This document shows, piece by piece, positions 5,729 through 13,361 of a stretch of 19,470 nucleotides of DNA (its first letter is position 1; each line of letters opens with the position of its first letter). The stretch covers positions 8,342 to 27,811 of the forward strand of contig DGWI01000006.1 in assembly GCA_002396085.1 (NCBI GenBank). The letters run 5' to 3'. This DNA comes from Porphyromonadaceae bacterium UBA4262. Lineage in GTDB: Bacteria; Bacteroidota; Bacteroidia; Bacteroidales; Muribaculaceae. The notes beneath the pieces were generated by a model that was not told where the DNA came from, searched no databases, and saw nothing but the letters and a program-made list of their open reading frames with translations. Both the position numbers and the translations under genes were made by a program.

Positions 5729-6904
5729 TTAATGTTCATTGATATTTTCACCGATGAAAACGAAGTGGGCTGGAATGTAGCCCGTGAGCACGTCCCACTT
5801 CTTTATTCCATCTGACCCGAAGCAATAAAGCCGCCCGGGAGTCAGATAGTCCTTGGCATCAGTGACATAGATGTCCTTTGTGATAGGGTTGACCGCCACA
5901 CCATATGGCATACGGATTTCTTCGGCTGTACCATCGGTGATAAATCGGTCGCTTACTACCTCCATCGTGCGCGTGTTGACGATGGCATAACTCTTGTCAT
6001 TCGTCTGCGTGATATTGCTCCACTGGTTGCCGATGATGTAAAGCGAATCACCATCCATCCATAGATTACTCACGGCAACGTCCAACGATTGCACCAGCCG
6101 ATTTTTGCGCGTGTCGTAGGCATACAGGCGACTGGGCGTATTGCCATAGTCTCCCCTCGAACTCACCCATAGGATGCCACGGTGGTCAGCTATACAGTGG
6201 TGCAGGTTGATGGCGATGGGTATGCGCTCAACTTCACTGAAAGTCTCCAGATCGATAACCGACAAGGTATTCTCGTAGTTAGGCACCATGTAACCTCCCG
6301 AATTGGCCACATAGATTTTGCCACCGACGATGTCCAGTTGGTCGGGCTGGAAACCCACCACACAGGTGTCGACCACTTGGAGAGTAGTTGTGTCAATCTT
6401 AGCAACATAGCCATGCTGTTTGTAAGAGCCATCAAAGGATGCCGCCACTGGTCCGGCATAACTGGTGAGGTAGGCATAGCCGCCGTGAAACTTGATATAT
6501 CGGCAATTGGGCACATCAACCTGGCCGATGCGACGGGCCTTGAGATCCATCACTTCGACCTTATTAGAACAGTTGATGACGGCATACATCTTGCTGCCGT
6601 AGATGCCAATGTCGTTACCCACATCACCCAGATCCTTGACCACACTTGGGTTGCGGCTCGCATAGTAGTTGCGGAAATACTTGCCCTTGGCATAGTCGTA
6701 ATAGTCAAGTGAGCAGTCGTTAGAGCCCATATTTGCCTCGTTAAGCAAGAAAAATCCAGTCACCGATGTGTACTCGGGCTGAGTGACCTCGACCTCCTCG
6801 GGGATGAAAATCTCCACCTCCTCGCGACACGAAGCCAACAGGAGAAGCAAGACCAGGACAAGTCCAACCCAGCCCCTCCTGAAGAGGGGGGAACCGGTCT
6901 GCAT
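5729..6904 (-). CDS. btuG: BtuG-like YncE/beta-propeller surface lipoprotein
   Basis: From the start at 6904 the protein has 391 residues. The N-terminus has RR followed by LVLVLLLLLASC, a lipoprotein signal with cleavage before Cys26. The mature part holds repeated propeller blades such as SKMYAVINCSNKVEVMDLKARRIGQVDVPN, GKIYVANSGGY and ENTLSVIDLETFSEVERIPI. BtuG proteins of Bacteroides are surface lipoproteins with this fold that bind cobalamin very tightly and pair with BtuB. The position directly after btuB under a cobalamin riboswitch supports this. A longer frame begins at 6955, with an ATGA overlap with the btuB stop. Its first 17 residues come from a simple AATTGTGCATTG-type repeat, so 6904 is preferred; the overlap makes the longer start possible. 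Confidence 0.82.
   Translation of the reverse strand: MQTGSPLFRRGWVGLVLVLLLLLASCREEVEIFIPEEVEVTQPEYTSVTGFFLLNEANMGSNDCSLDYYDYAKGKYFRNYYASRNPSVVKDLGDVGNDIGIYGSKMYAVINCSNKVEVMDLKARRIGQVDVPNCRYIKFHGGYAYLTSYAGPVAASFDGSYKQHGYVAKIDTTTLQVVDTCVVGFQPDQLDIVGGKIYVANSGGYMVPNYENTLSVIDLETFSEVERIPIAINLHHCIADHRGILWVSSRGDYGNTPSRLYAYDTRKNRLVQSLDVAVSNLWMDGDSLYIIGNQWSNITQTNDKSYAIVNTRTMEVVSDRFITDGTAEEIRMPYGVAVNPITKDIYVTDAKDYLTPGRLYCFGSDGIKKWDVLTGYIPAHFVFIGENINEH
6873..6889. repeat. Palindrome inside the btuG signal-peptide coding region
   Basis: CCCCTC (6873-6878) and GAGGGG (6884-6889) flank a 5-base loop. The minus strand reads CCCCTCTTCAGGAGGGG and encodes the PLFRRG part of the lipoprotein leader. I recall similar CCCCTC-TTCAG-GAGGGG units as scattered repeats in Bacteroidales genomes. 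The remnant therefore suggests that repeat DNA was absorbed into the frame. Confidence 0.55.
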
Positions 6905-6916
6905 CACATCACTGTG

Positions 6917-6950
6917 AATTGTGCATTGCGAATTGTGTATTGTGCATTGA
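6917..6950. repeat. AATTGTGCATTG-type simple repeat at the btuB-btuG junction
   Basis: The stretch contains AATTGTGCATTG, AATTGTGTATTG and a third TGTGCATTGA unit in a row. It lies between the btuB stop and the preferred btuG start, and is read as MTQCTIHNSQCTIHSD if the upstream start is used. Related AATT-spaced repeats occur at 3429-3446 and 9225-9262. Confidence 0.7.
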
Positions 6951-6951
6951 G

Positions 6952-9003
6952 TCATAAGTCAAACTTGAGGGTTACTTTAAAGTTGCGGCCGGGCATAGGA
7001 TAGTTGGCAATCACGTCGTAGTACTGGTTAAACAGGTTGTTGACTTCGGCTGCCAGTTTGAACTGCGTCTTTCCCAAATGGAACACATAACTTGCGCTCA
7101 GGTCGTGGGTGTACCACGGTTGCTCATGGCTCACAGGCACATTCGACGAGTCGTGATAACGCTCACCCACATAGATGAAACTGTAGTTCAGTTCCAGGTC
7201 ACGCCATTTGGCATGGCCGATGAACGAGCCACTGTGCCAGGGTATATAAGCAATCTGGCCCTTATAGGAGCCACCATACTGATTGTCGGTGGGATCGGTG
7301 TAGTCCTGAGCACGCTGGTAGGTATAACTCAGGTTGCCGTCGAGCAATATCTCCATTGGCAACTTGAACGACATGCGCACCGTGGCATCGATGCCACGTA
7401 TCTTGACCGTGCCGACATTCATCATCGTCCAGCGGTACAAGCCCGAGCCCTTGGGTATGGCTATTATTTTATCAGTAATCTTGTTGTAGTAACCATCGAC
7501 GGTGAGTTTAACGGCACTGAGCGCACCATGCTCGGTGAAGAGTTGATACTGCGCACCCACGTTGTACTGCGTGGCATATTCTGGGCGCAAGTTGCTATTG
7601 CCTATGTCGGTATAATAGAGGTCATTGAACGTGGGCATGCGGAAGATGCGTTTGTAAAAAGCACGCACGTTCAAGTCATGCTCGAGCCACGGCTGGTAAC
7701 TGACAAACACCGCCGGGGTCACCTTGGTGCGCGTGTTGCTGTGATGAGCCAGCACCTCAGCCCCGTTGCGTGTGGTGTGGCGGTCGTTGACCAGCGTGAA
7801 CAGACCGCTGGCTTGCACCTTGAGCCGTCGCCAGGTATAAGCGGTGGCCAGAGCGCTGAGCAGCGTGTGGCGCGTGGGATAGGAAAAATTGGTGAGCGTG
7901 GCGTTGAGGTGGTTCCACTGATAGTCAATGCTCAGGTTCACATCCCAGTCGGGCAAGATGGTATACTTGTTGGCAGTAGACACATAGAGTTCGTCCTGCC
8001 AGAACTCGTTGTCGATATACATCAACGTGGTGTCAGGGTTGAGGTAACGCAGATAGTCGCGGGCATATTTGGCGTTGACCATCAGGCTGTAGCGTTCGGT
8101 GAGGCGCTGCTGATAGTTGCCCTGAGTGAAGAAGTTGCGGTCCCATTGCCGCTGGGCATGCTTCCACACGTTGTTGACAATGGCACCGGGAATACCCTTG
8201 CGGCTATCGTAGTAATAGGCCTTGAGCATCCAGCGCCCATCGGGCACGACACCGAACAGGCCACCCTCGGCACGAAATGCCTGAATGTCACCATTCTGCC
8301 GCACGGCAGTGGTGTCCCATGCCACAGTCTTGTCACTGAAGAGTTTGCGGTAGCGAAAGTGGTACTGCCCTGTGGCGTAGGTGTATTCGACATTGGCCAG
8401 CAGACTCAGGCTACGGCTCAGTTTATGCTCCCAGCGAATGGAGGGATTGGCCAGCCCGAACGAGCCTGTGCGCATGGTCACATTGAGGTTGTCGCGCTTG
8501 CCAGCCTCAAACTTGGGACGGCGCGTGCGCAGATACAGGTTACCCGCCGAGCCGAAATCTTTGGCACTCTGAAAGATGTCGCTCTTCTGGCCGTGGTAGA
8601 GAGAAATCTCGTCGATGTTGTCGAGCGAGAACTTGCCCAGATCAACCTGACCGTTTTGCGCATTGCCCAACTGAATTCCATCGTAGAACACACCCATGTG
8701 GTTGCTACCCATTGAGCGCACATCCACCGTCTTCAAGCCCCCTACTCCACCATAGTCCTTGAGTTGCACACCGCTAAAGTAGCGGATGGCATCGGCCACG
8801 CTGTGGCTATTCAGTCCCTCTAGCACCTTGCCACTGAGCACCTGCGCGGGGATGACCTCGCTGTATGGCTTCTGGGCATAGACCACCACCTGGCTCAAAT
8901 ACTGCATCGAGTCGAGGCTGGTGTGGCGCACAGCCACACTGTCCTGGGCTATAGCGCACAAGACAGCAATAATTGCAAGGAAAGATGTGACAAAACTTCG
9001 CAT
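6952..9003 (-). CDS. btuB: BtuB-type TonB-dependent outer-membrane receptor for cobalamin
   Basis: From the start at 9003 (MRSFVTSFLAIIAVLCAIAQ, a signal peptide) the protein has 683 residues, a usual length for small vitamin-type receptors. It lacks the N-terminal carboxypeptidase-like domain of SusC proteins. Residues about 38-47 (LSQVVVYAQK) can serve as a TonB box. A plug follows (SVADAIRYFSGVQLKDYGGVGGLKTVDVRSMGS...FYDGIQLGN), then a 22-strand-type barrel ending NFKVTLKFDL. BtuB imports cobalamin across the outer membrane using TonB energy. A cobalamin riboswitch ends 25 bases upstream, which strongly supports the substrate. The frame is open up to 9078, but those codons read through the riboswitch and are not coding. 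No btuCDF transport genes are present in the window. Confidence 0.9.
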   Translation of the reverse strand: MRSFVTSFLAIIAVLCAIAQDSVAVRHTSLDSMQYLSQVVVYAQKPYSEVIPAQVLSGKVLEGLNSHSVADAIRYFSGVQLKDYGGVGGLKTVDVRSMGSNHMGVFYDGIQLGNAQNGQVDLGKFSLDNIDEISLYHGQKSDIFQSAKDFGSAGNLYLRTRRPKFEAGKRDNLNVTMRTGSFGLANPSIRWEHKLSRSLSLLANVEYTYATGQYHFRYRKLFSDKTVAWDTTAVRQNGDIQAFRAEGGLFGVVPDGRWMLKAYYYDSRKGIPGAIVNNVWKHAQRQWDRNFFTQGNYQQRLTERYSLMVNAKYARDYLRYLNPDTTLMYIDNEFWQDELYVSTANKYTILPDWDVNLSIDYQWNHLNATLTNFSYPTRHTLLSALATAYTWRRLKVQASGLFTLVNDRHTTRNGAEVLAHHSNTRTKVTPAVFVSYQPWLEHDLNVRAFYKRIFRMPTFNDLYYTDIGNSNLRPEYATQYNVGAQYQLFTEHGALSAVKLTVDGYYNKITDKIIAIPKGSGLYRWTMMNVGTVKIRGIDATVRMSFKLPMEILLDGNLSYTYQRAQDYTDPTDNQYGGSYKGQIAYIPWHSGSFIGHAKWRDLELNYSFIYVGERYHDSSNVPVSHEQPWYTHDLSASYVFHLGKTQFKLAAEVNNLFNQYYDVIANYPMPGRNFKVTLKFDL

Positions 9004-9027
9004 ATTCCGGGTCTCATTCAATGACTT

Positions 9028-9207
9028 GGCAGGTCTTCTGACTCGTCCCTGTTCCGTGACTTGCCTCAGCCTTCCCATGACACTTCAGGTCGTGTCACAG
9101 TGACTGTGGCAGGAACTCTTCAATTGGGACACACAGCAGCGCCGTCTGTCGGGGATTCTCACCCCGTTCCCTTTTCACCCACGCCAAATCGACGCAGGCA
9201 CCAAATC
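9028..9207 (-). promoter_or_regulatory. Cobalamin riboswitch 2 (upstream of btuB)
   Basis: On the minus strand the order is GGTGCCTGCG near the 5' end, AAAAGGGAACGGGGTGAGAATCC, ACAGACGGCGCTGCTGTG, a GACAC/GTGTC side hairpin, TGGGAAGGC, and the B12 box GAGTCAGAAGACCTGCC. The core ends only 25 bases before the btuB start codon. Control by blocking ribosome access is therefore more likely than a separate terminator. The boundaries are approximate. Confidence 0.94.
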
Positions 9208-9213
9208 AGACTG

Positions 9214-9221
9214 CAAAGGTA
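9214..9221 (-). promoter_or_regulatory. -7 box of the btuB operon promoter
   Basis: TACCTTTG on the minus strand matches TAnnTTTG and would start transcription near 9207, the 5' end of the aptamer. About 20 bases upstream there is no TTTG; that place is taken by an AATT-type simple repeat, so the -33 box looks degenerate. Confidence 0.6.
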
Positions 9222-9224
9222 CTA

Positions 9225-9262
9225 AATAATTGAGAATTGAGAATTAAGAATTGAGAATTTTC
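9225..9262. repeat. AATTGAG-type simple repeat upstream of the btuB promoter
   Basis: The stretch repeats AATTGAG, AATTGAG, AATTAAG, AATTGAG, AATT with a 7-base period. It covers the -33 region expected for the btuB promoter. A shorter AATTAAGAATT copy lies at about 9303-9314. Confidence 0.8.
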
Positions 9263-9319
9263 ATCACACCCTACCGAATATTGACTCCAAACAAACGCTA
9301 AATAATTAAGAATTTTAGT

Positions 9320-9446
9320 TCTCGGTCTTCAGTTTTCAGTTATCAGTCTTCAGTTATCGGTCTTCAGTTATCGGTTTTCGGTTTTCCAGTCAATACTGAT
9401 AACTGATAACCGATAACCGACAACCGACAACCGATAACCGACAACG
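9320..9446. repeat. Large imperfect inverted repeat of GTTATC(A/G)GT units
   Basis: The left half (about 9320-9390) is built of repeated CAGTTATC(A/G)GTCTT and CGGTTTT units. The right half (about 9397-9446) is built of GATAAC(C/T)GATAACCGACAACC units, which are roughly their reverse complement. The halves meet at CCAGTCAATACTGATAA. As RNA from the minus strand it follows the DUF1735-LamG stop by 3 bases and could fold into a long hairpin. It may therefore mark the 3' end of the SusC-led operon. There is no gene here. Confidence 0.75.
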
Positions 9447-9449
9447 ACA

Positions 9450-10664
9450 TTACTGTGTACACTTGTTGATGTCGTCCTTGACCCAGTGGATGTAGTTGGC
9501 GGCATTGGGAGTGGCAATCATGTCGCCCTCATAGATGGCACGGCTGGTCTTGCTCCAGTCCATGTCGCGGCCGTGGCCCGTGGCATCGTGGAAGATGTAG
9601 CCCTCGCCCTCGTCAAACTTCCAGTAAGCGCACAGTCCTTCACTTTGTGGGTCAACCACGCCCAAGCCCTGCTTGATCTCGGTGGCCGAGAGCGGGCGGT
9701 CCCAAATGCGCAACTCGCAGAAGCGGTGAGCAAAGAACTGGCGGGTGTTGTAACTACCCCATGACATACCCATCTCGTAGCGCTGGAAGTCCAGTCCACC
9801 ACCATCGATGGTGCCTGCGATGGAAGTATCGAGTTCGCCGTTGACATAGAGCGAGATGGTCGAGCCGTCATAGACGATGGATAACAAGTACCACTGCCCG
9901 TTCTCAAACTGTGTGTTCGACAAGAAGCGGTTGCCCGCCAGCAGCACTTGCAGACGATTCTCGGCGTTGGCCTCATTGAAGCGCAGCAGCAGCGACTTTG
10001 ATTCATCTGCCTCTTCCAGTGCCAAGAAGCGCTGTGGATAGTTAGTGCGATTCAAGCCTTGCGGATAAATTTTCATCTCGTAGGTCAACTTGGACAGGTG
10101 AATGGCCTCGTCGAAGATGAAGTTACTTGATGCACCGGCATTGGCCTGAATGGCATAGAAATTGATGATGCGCGACAGCCGCAGAAAGATGGTGCGGGAC
10201 CCGGGTAGAACCTCGCCGCCTGTGCCGCCAACGCGCGTCACCGTCACCGGTATGACATAGATGCGACCTTCGGTGAGACCTTCGGTGCTGACTACCTGCA
10301 CCTCGGCTCCTGTCGAGACAGCCTGTTGTGCCCCAATGGTCACGCGGTCGCCCAGCAGCCGCACGCAGTGCTGTGGCATCGCCTGATAGTTGGTGCCGTG
10401 CTTGGCATTATACTCGTCGACCTGTGTCGGGTCGATGGCAAGGCTGAAGGTCACGTCGTCATCCACCTTCTGCGTTGACTGAACTGTGACCGTGTAGGTG
10501 GAAGGTGTGTCCTCGACCGTGAAGAGCACCAACGGGTCGTTCTCAGTATCGGTGATGAAGTAGCCCACATGGTCATAGTCGAAGCCGCCGTCGCCACGAC
10601 ATGAAACTAGAGTGATGACGCACATCAGGGTCCACACCGCAGCCCATATATATTTCTTACTCAT
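9450..10664 (-). CDS. DUF1735 and LamG domain surface lipoprotein
   Basis: From the start at 10664 the protein has 404 residues, with a lipoprotein signal ending in LVSC (Cys22). Residues about 30-165 form a DUF1735 domain (FTVEDTPSTYTVTVQSTQKV ... FSLAIDPTQVDEYNAKHGTNY ... EGRIYVIPVTVTRV). Residues about 190-370 form a LamG/concanavalin-like domain (FENGQWYLLSIVYDGSTISLYVNGELD ... ELRIWDRPLSATEI ... YWKFDEGEGYIFHDATGHG). Proteins of this build sit next to GH18 genes in Bacteroides N-glycan loci and are thought to bind glycans at the cell surface. It is the last gene of the operon, 50 bases after the GH18 gene. An in-frame ATG at 10676 would add four residues and cannot be excluded. Confidence 0.87.
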   Translation of the reverse strand: MSKKYIWAAVWTLMCVITLVSCRGDGGFDYDHVGYFITDTENDPLVLFTVEDTPSTYTVTVQSTQKVDDDVTFSLAIDPTQVDEYNAKHGTNYQAMPQHCVRLLGDRVTIGAQQAVSTGAEVQVVSTEGLTEGRIYVIPVTVTRVGGTGGEVLPGSRTIFLRLSRIINFYAIQANAGASSNFIFDEAIHLSKLTYEMKIYPQGLNRTNYPQRFLALEEADESKSLLLRFNEANAENRLQVLLAGNRFLSNTQFENGQWYLLSIVYDGSTISLYVNGELDTSIAGTIDGGGLDFQRYEMGMSWGSYNTRQFFAHRFCELRIWDRPLSATEIKQGLGVVDPQSEGLCAYWKFDEGEGYIFHDATGHGRDMDWSKTSRAIYEGDMIATPNAANYIHWVKDDINKCTQ

Positions 10665-10714
10665 TGCTGTAATCATTCTCCTGATTCTTTAATTCCTTAA
10701 TTCATGATAAAATC

Positions 10715-11692
10715 TCATTGTACACGGGCCGGATTCATAATCTGAATTGCCTCGCGGAATTCCTTGTAAGGTATACCCGACTGCGACTTGTAGTTATAGT
10801 CGACGTAGAATGCCCCGCAGCCTGCCTTGTGCCCCTCATTAGGCTCCCATGCGGCATAGTCACGGATGCGTGCCCCGTTGATGCCGCCATCGGCCGCCTC
10901 GGCACCCATGCTCTCGCATAGGATGGTCTTCTCGATGGGCCGTCCACCCGATCCCGTCTGGAAGCCGATTTGCCACGTGTAGGCCTGACGCACATAATAG
11001 TCGGTGAAAGGCTCGGTCTCGGCGGGTGGCGCACTGTTGAACCAGTCGATGATAAACAGTTTCTCCGACCATCGACCATCTGCACCCAGATACTTATTAC
11101 ACTCGTCGGCCAGCCAAGTGATGTCCTGTGCTCGCCAACCCTCGTAGTCAAAGTCCACACCATCAAGGCCACATCGCACCAATGTGTCAACGGCCCAGCG
11201 GGCGTAGGCTCGAATCGATGCCTCGTCGCCACTCACCGTCTTGACCACGACTGGTTTGCCACCAGTGTCCATCTTGATGCGGAATGTGCCCGAGGCCTCG
11301 TCCCACTCACGGTCCCAGCACTGGTGATTGTAATGGGCAGCATCAGCGTGCATGACAAAGCGTGTACCCTTGATCTTCTGACAATAGACCATGTCATCAT
11401 AGGCCAATGGCCAATCGTCGGGCGTGGGGATGTCTGACCACAGGTTAACGATGTCGAGGCTGTCGGGCAGACCCAGGAAACGTTCACCCCACGATGTTGG
11501 TGCCTTGGCGTTGGTGTAGGATGCAAAATAGGCATACGACACCTCGTGCTCGGTCAGTTTCCAGGCGCGCAGGTCGTCAAAGTATTGTTCACTGTACTCA
11601 TTGGGCCTCTGTATCACAATGTTCTCGACCTCGGTGTCGCAGCCGGACAGCATCGCCACCACAGCCGCCATCAGTATTATTGTCTTTTTCAT
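10715..11692 (-). CDS. Glycoside hydrolase family 18 lipoprotein (endo-beta-N-acetylglucosaminidase or glycan-binding relative)
   Basis: The protein has 325 residues. The lipoprotein signal ends in MLSGC (Cys18), pointing to the outer membrane. The family motif DxxDxDxE is complete as DGVDFDYE, with Asp177, Asp180, Asp182 and Glu184; Glu184 is the expected acid catalyst. GH18 enzymes cleave beta-1,4-linked N-acetylglucosamine in chitin or in the chitobiose core of N-glycans. The operon of SusC, SusD, GH18 and DUF1735-LamG resembles the Bacteroides high-mannose N-glycan locus, so N-glycan release is the better guess. In such loci some GH18 copies lack the glutamate and only bind, but here it is present. 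The gene starts 10 bases after the susD stop. Substrate is inferred, not shown. Confidence 0.85.
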   Translation of the reverse strand: MKKTIILMAAVVAMLSGCDTEVENIVIQRPNEYSEQYFDDLRAWKLTEHEVSYAYFASYTNAKAPTSWGERFLGLPDSLDIVNLWSDIPTPDDWPLAYDDMVYCQKIKGTRFVMHADAAHYNHQCWDREWDEASGTFRIKMDTGGKPVVVKTVSGDEASIRAYARWAVDTLVRCGLDGVDFDYEGWRAQDITWLADECNKYLGADGRWSEKLFIIDWFNSAPPAETEPFTDYYVRQAYTWQIGFQTGSGGRPIEKTILCESMGAEAADGGINGARIRDYAAWEPNEGHKAGCGAFYVDYNYKSQSGIPYKEFREAIQIMNPARVQ

Positions 11693-11702
11693 ATCGGGTC
11701 AT

Positions 11703-13334
11703 TCATTGTGCTGCATGGGGCTTCTTGTCCCACCACAGCAGGGTTCCACAATTGTCGGGGCCACCCAATAGTTCCACGGCTCCGGTCATGGCCTCGGCGT
11801 TGGTGTTATACTCGGTGCGCGGATAGGGCAGCCGGCGAATCTGCAAGGCACTGCTCACCGCTCCGTCACTGTAGTTATACTTCACAGGAAACAGACGGGG
11901 ATAGTCGGTGCGGCGAAACTCAGACCATGCCTCGCACGAATTGCCCCAACCAGCAATCCACTTCTGGGTAATGATGCGTTCCAGATTGGTCTCAAAGTCG
12001 GCTTGGTCGTCCCAAGCGATAGTGATGGTGCTAGGAGCGGCTGCATTGTCACGCCCAGCGTTGTCGGTAAACGCAGCCGGTGTAGCCGTAGCATTGGTCA
12101 CATAGTCATCGATTCCGGCCGTCACTCCATTCTCGGCCATTGACACACGGATGCCCTGCTCATAGAAGTCACGTGCCGTGCCACCCATGTTCCAGCCGCG
12201 CAAGGCCGCCTCGGCACGCAAGAAGTAGGACTCGGCAGCCGCCATGTACAGTACGGGTGAACCTTGCGACAGATTGACCTGCGAGATTTTCTCGCCAATA
12301 TAGGCCTGCTGGTTGGCACTGGTGGCAAAAATGCCCTGACGCACACCATGATATTTGCCATCGGATGTAGCGGCGACAAAGTATACACTGATGCGCGGAT
12401 CGGCATAGCCGTTGAGATAAGCATCCATGGGCGCGCTCATGCGCACCTCGTTCCACTCATAGGCTTGCTGCCAGATGGGGTTTGTCCACGAAGCGCCCGG
12501 CACACCGCGATACTCGGCACGGTCATCGACACCCTCCATCACACCGATGGGGTTGCTCACCGCCGCCTCGGCTTCGCGCTGAGCCAATGCGGGGTCGACA
12601 TAGACCACTCGCAGCGCCAAACGCAGACGCAACGTGTTGGCAAGACGCACCCAACGCACGACATCGCCACCATAGACGGGATCATAGTCGCTGAGCAGCG
12701 TGGCTCCACTCTGAGCCAGCGGGGTAAGCGTGGTGATGGCAGCCGCCAGCTCCTCAAAGAACTTGGCATAGACTGCCTGTTGCGAGTCGTAGGCCTGCCC
12801 CACTGCGCCCAAACGGAAGTTCACATAGGGGATGGGGCCATAATGGTCGGTGACGCGGTGCATGGCCAGCACCTTGACAATGTCGCCCAACGCGGCAACA
12901 TCGGTCTGACCCAATTTCTCGGCATTGACACGCATCTGCGCCCAGGCAGGCATCACCTGCACCATGCCCATCTTGAACATCGCGTTGCCCCACTCGTCAC
13001 CCTTGCCGAAGTTATAGGTGCCATTGTATCGGCCACGTGCCCAACTGGCCGTGTGGCCGATGTAGCCCGAGTAGGCATCGGCACTGATGCCTATCTGGTG
13101 CTGATAGGCACCTGTCGATGCAAACTCATCGCTCTGCTCACCACCAATGAGCATGACGGTAGTGCGATTAATCATCTGCTGGAAGAAGGCCCCCACCGCT
13201 TTGCCGTCACGCTGCATGTCTTGATCGGTGGCGGCATGCTGGTCGGTGTTCAGTTGCTCAAAGTCATCGGTACAACTAGCAGCCATACCCATAACCAGCA
13301 GACAAAGAGCCAAATTGAAAATATATCGTTTCAT
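11703..13334 (-). CDS. SusD/RagB-family (SusD-like_2) outer-membrane lipoprotein
   Basis: The protein has 543 residues. The lipoprotein signal MKRYIFNLALCLLVMGMAASC cleaves before Cys21. The body has the SusD-like helical pattern, including DIVKVLAMHRVTDHYGPIPYVNF (about 151-173), VRWVRLANTLRLRLALRV, ESYFLRAEAALRGW and a late ITQKWIAGWGNSCEAWSEFRRTDYP. The pattern agrees with the SusD-like_2 branch. SusD proteins form the lid over the SusC channel and bind the incoming glycan. It follows susC by 27 bases and precedes the GH18 gene by 10, so the genes form one operon. The exact ligand cannot be read from the sequence. Confidence 0.92.
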   Translation of the reverse strand: MKRYIFNLALCLLVMGMAASCTDDFEQLNTDQHAATDQDMQRDGKAVGAFFQQMINRTTVMLIGGEQSDEFASTGAYQHQIGISADAYSGYIGHTASWARGRYNGTYNFGKGDEWGNAMFKMGMVQVMPAWAQMRVNAEKLGQTDVAALGDIVKVLAMHRVTDHYGPIPYVNFRLGAVGQAYDSQQAVYAKFFEELAAAITTLTPLAQSGATLLSDYDPVYGGDVVRWVRLANTLRLRLALRVVYVDPALAQREAEAAVSNPIGVMEGVDDRAEYRGVPGASWTNPIWQQAYEWNEVRMSAPMDAYLNGYADPRISVYFVAATSDGKYHGVRQGIFATSANQQAYIGEKISQVNLSQGSPVLYMAAAESYFLRAEAALRGWNMGGTARDFYEQGIRVSMAENGVTAGIDDYVTNATATPAAFTDNAGRDNAAAPSTITIAWDDQADFETNLERIITQKWIAGWGNSCEAWSEFRRTDYPRLFPVKYNYSDGAVSSALQIRRLPYPRTEYNTNAEAMTGAVELLGGPDNCGTLLWWDKKPHAAQ

Positions 13335-13361
13335 CTTTAAATGATTAAATTCAATGATTAA

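Noticed and set aside
7078..8715. Plus-strand open frame of 545 codons opposite btuB
   Set aside because: The translation resembles no family and it mirrors the codon pattern of the TonB receptor on the other strand.
9004..9078. 25-residue N-terminal extension of BtuB
   Set aside because: These codons read through the conserved B12 box of the riboswitch; the signal peptide begins at the methionine at 9003.
9320..9446. Possible CRISPR-like or origin-type repeat array
   Set aside because: The units are short, imperfect and without unique spacers, no cas genes are present, and the two halves are inverted copies.
12264..13340. Plus-strand open frame of 358 codons opposite susD
   Set aside because: It is an antisense shadow of a clear SusD gene, with no signal, motif or promoter of its own.
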